Below are positions 4,355-5,112 of a stretch of 5,112 bases of DNA, piece after piece. Under the pieces are notes generated by a model. The model had not been told where the DNA came from. It was given only the letters and a program-made list of their open reading frames with translations, and did not search any database. The position numbers and the translations under genes are program-made. How positions within the stretch are numbered: position 1 is the stretch's first letter; each line of letters begins with the position of its first letter. Source of the stretch: JBFHNV01 sp965365655 (GTDB lineage: Bacteria > Pseudomonadota > Gammaproteobacteria > HK1); assembly GCA_965365655.1 (NCBI GenBank), contig CBDUCN010000349.1:1-5112 (forward strand), in the 5' to 3' direction.

Positions 4355-5112
4355 ATGGCACAGATGCGAGGCGAGCTGGACGGTCAGGTGGCGCTCGTGA
4401 CCGGCAGCGCGAAGAACATCGGGCGCGCGATCAACCTCGCGCTCGCCGATGCCGGGGCGAAGGTCGTGGTCAATGCCCACACGTCCGCGGCCGAGGCCGA
4501 GGCGCTCGCCGCCGAGATCAACGCCGCCGGCGGCGAGGCCATGCACTTCGTGGCCGACATCCGCGACCCGCACGCCGTGCAGCGCATGGTCGACGCGACG
4601 GTGGAGCGCTTCGGCGGCATCAACATCCTCGTCAACAACGCGTCCCTGCGCCAGCTCGCACCCCTCGAGGAGATGACGCTCGAGAAGTGGCGCAGCGTCA
4701 TGGCCATCACCGTGGAGGGCGCGGTGCTGTGCGTCGTGACGGCGTTGCCGCACCTTCGCGCGTGCGGCAACGGCACGGTGCTCAACATCTCGGGGGTCGC
4801 GTCGCAGCTCGGCGTCACCGATCGCCTGCACGCCGCGACCGCGAACGCGGCGCTGGAGGGCATGGCACGCTCCCTGGCCCACGAGCTGGCGCCGTTCAAC
4901 GTCACCGCGAACGCCGTCTCGCCCGGCATGATCGACACCGTGCGCGGGGCGTCCGCCGGCGCGCTCCCGCCCAGCATGCAGAAGGTCGCGAACCTCCTCG
5001 GACGCAAGGGCAGGCCGGAGGAGATCGCGGCGCTGGTGCGCGCGCTGTGCGGGCCGGCCGGGCGTTACGTGACCGGGCAGACGATCTGCGCGAACGGCGG
5101 GCTGTACCTGAC
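4355..5112 (+). CDS. Atypical short-chain dehydrogenase/reductase lacking the catalytic tetrad, 3' truncated
   Basis: 252 codons are visible with no stop before the window ends. The C-terminal G-Q-T-I-C-A-N-G-G-L-Y-L (241-252) is the usual SDR ending, so only a few residues should be missing. The Rossmann fold is intact: V-T-G-S-A-K-N-I-G at 15-23 (a T-G-x3-N-I-G variant of the glycine motif), A-D-I at 67-69, N94-N95-A96, and N-A-V-S-P-G at 186-191. The catalytic tetrad is not. Aligned by spacing to E. coli FabG (Asn110, Ser138, Tyr151, Lys155), the positions are T119, G147, A160 and N164. Distances of 28 and 13 residues between them match FabG exactly, so no indel explains the loss. The segment R157-L-H-A-A-T-A-N164 replaces the usual YxxxK block and offers H159 as the only nearby proton-transfer residue. 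The protein should bind NAD(P)(H), but classical hydride-transfer chemistry is doubtful. It may be a regulatory or scaffold SDR, or an enzyme with different catalysis. The gene has its own strong ribosome binding site and appears monocistronic on its 5' side. SDR fold is certain; function unknown. Confidence 0.92.
   Translation, partial: MAQMRGELDGQVALVTGSAKNIGRAINLALADAGAKVVVNAHTSAAEAEALAAEINAAGGEAMHFVADIRDPHAVQRMVDATVERFGGINILVNNASLRQLAPLEEMTLEKWRSVMAITVEGAVLCVVTALPHLRACGNGTVLNISGVASQLGVTDRLHAATANAALEGMARSLAHELAPFNVTANAVSPGMIDTVRGASAGALPPSMQKVANLLGRKGRPEEIAALVRALCGPAGRYVTGQTICANGGLYL

Noticed and set aside
4781..4860. A compensated frameshift as the cause of the missing SDR catalytic residues.
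   Set aside because: Flanking residues stay in register with FabG spacing on both sides, and the other frames contain no YxxxK, so the substitutions are genuine in this sequence.
1..5112. Mobile elements, tRNA/rRNA genes, CRISPR arrays or defence genes.
   Set aside because: No transposase, integrase, target-site repeats, spaced direct repeats or RNA-gene structures were found; apart from the AT-rich gap the composition is uniform.

Overview
The window is a GC-rich (by eye roughly two-thirds GC or more) bacterial chromosomal segment with five protein-coding genes. No RNA genes, insertion sequences or CRISPR arrays were seen. The codon bias toward G/C third positions, the strong GGAGGAG-type ribosome binding sites and the gene families suggest a proteobacterium, most likely a betaproteobacterium of the Burkholderiales type. 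That placement is an inference from overall look, not a database match.

Layout. (1) Positions 1-1313, plus strand: the 5'-truncated gene of an enolase-superfamily enzyme with a complete muconate-lactonizing-enzyme-type active site (KxK, Asp, Glu, Asp, Lys); substrate unknown. (2) Positions 1314-1391: a short convergent gap holding a near-perfect 25-nt GC palindrome, probably a shared terminator. (3) Positions 1392-1847, minus strand: an Lrp/AsnC-family regulator, best started at a GTG rather than at the upstream ATG. (4) Positions 1848-2001: a divergent control region whose half nearest the regulator gene is a conspicuous AT-rich island with a 16-nt inverted repeat; the half nearest the stress-protein gene carries a leader hairpin. 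(5) Positions 2002-3987, plus strand: a two-gene unit, an ATP-binding-type universal stress protein followed after 18 nt by an AGCS-family sodium:alanine/glycine symporter with an N-terminal signal peptide, closed by a perfect 16-bp hairpin. (6) Positions 4030-4341: GC-rich sequence without a credible gene. (7) Positions 4355-5112, plus strand: a short-chain dehydrogenase/reductase (SDR) that runs off the window just before its expected end.

How they may work together. The Lrp-like regulator sits divergently from the stress-protein/symporter unit. Lrp-type regulators commonly sense amino acids and often control a neighbouring amino-acid gene, so the simplest reading is a local circuit in which an amino acid (alanine or glycine would fit the transporter) tunes its own uptake together with a nucleotide-binding stress protein. 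The enolase-superfamily and SDR genes look like separate transcription units.

The most unusual observation is in the SDR. Its cofactor-binding motifs are intact, but when aligned to E. coli FabG by exact spacing all four residues of the classical Asn-Ser-Tyr-Lys catalytic tetrad are replaced (Thr119, Gly147, Ala160, Asn164). It is therefore either a non-catalytic SDR or one using different chemistry. Otherwise the window looks like ordinary metabolic chromosome; I do not see a mobile or defence system.
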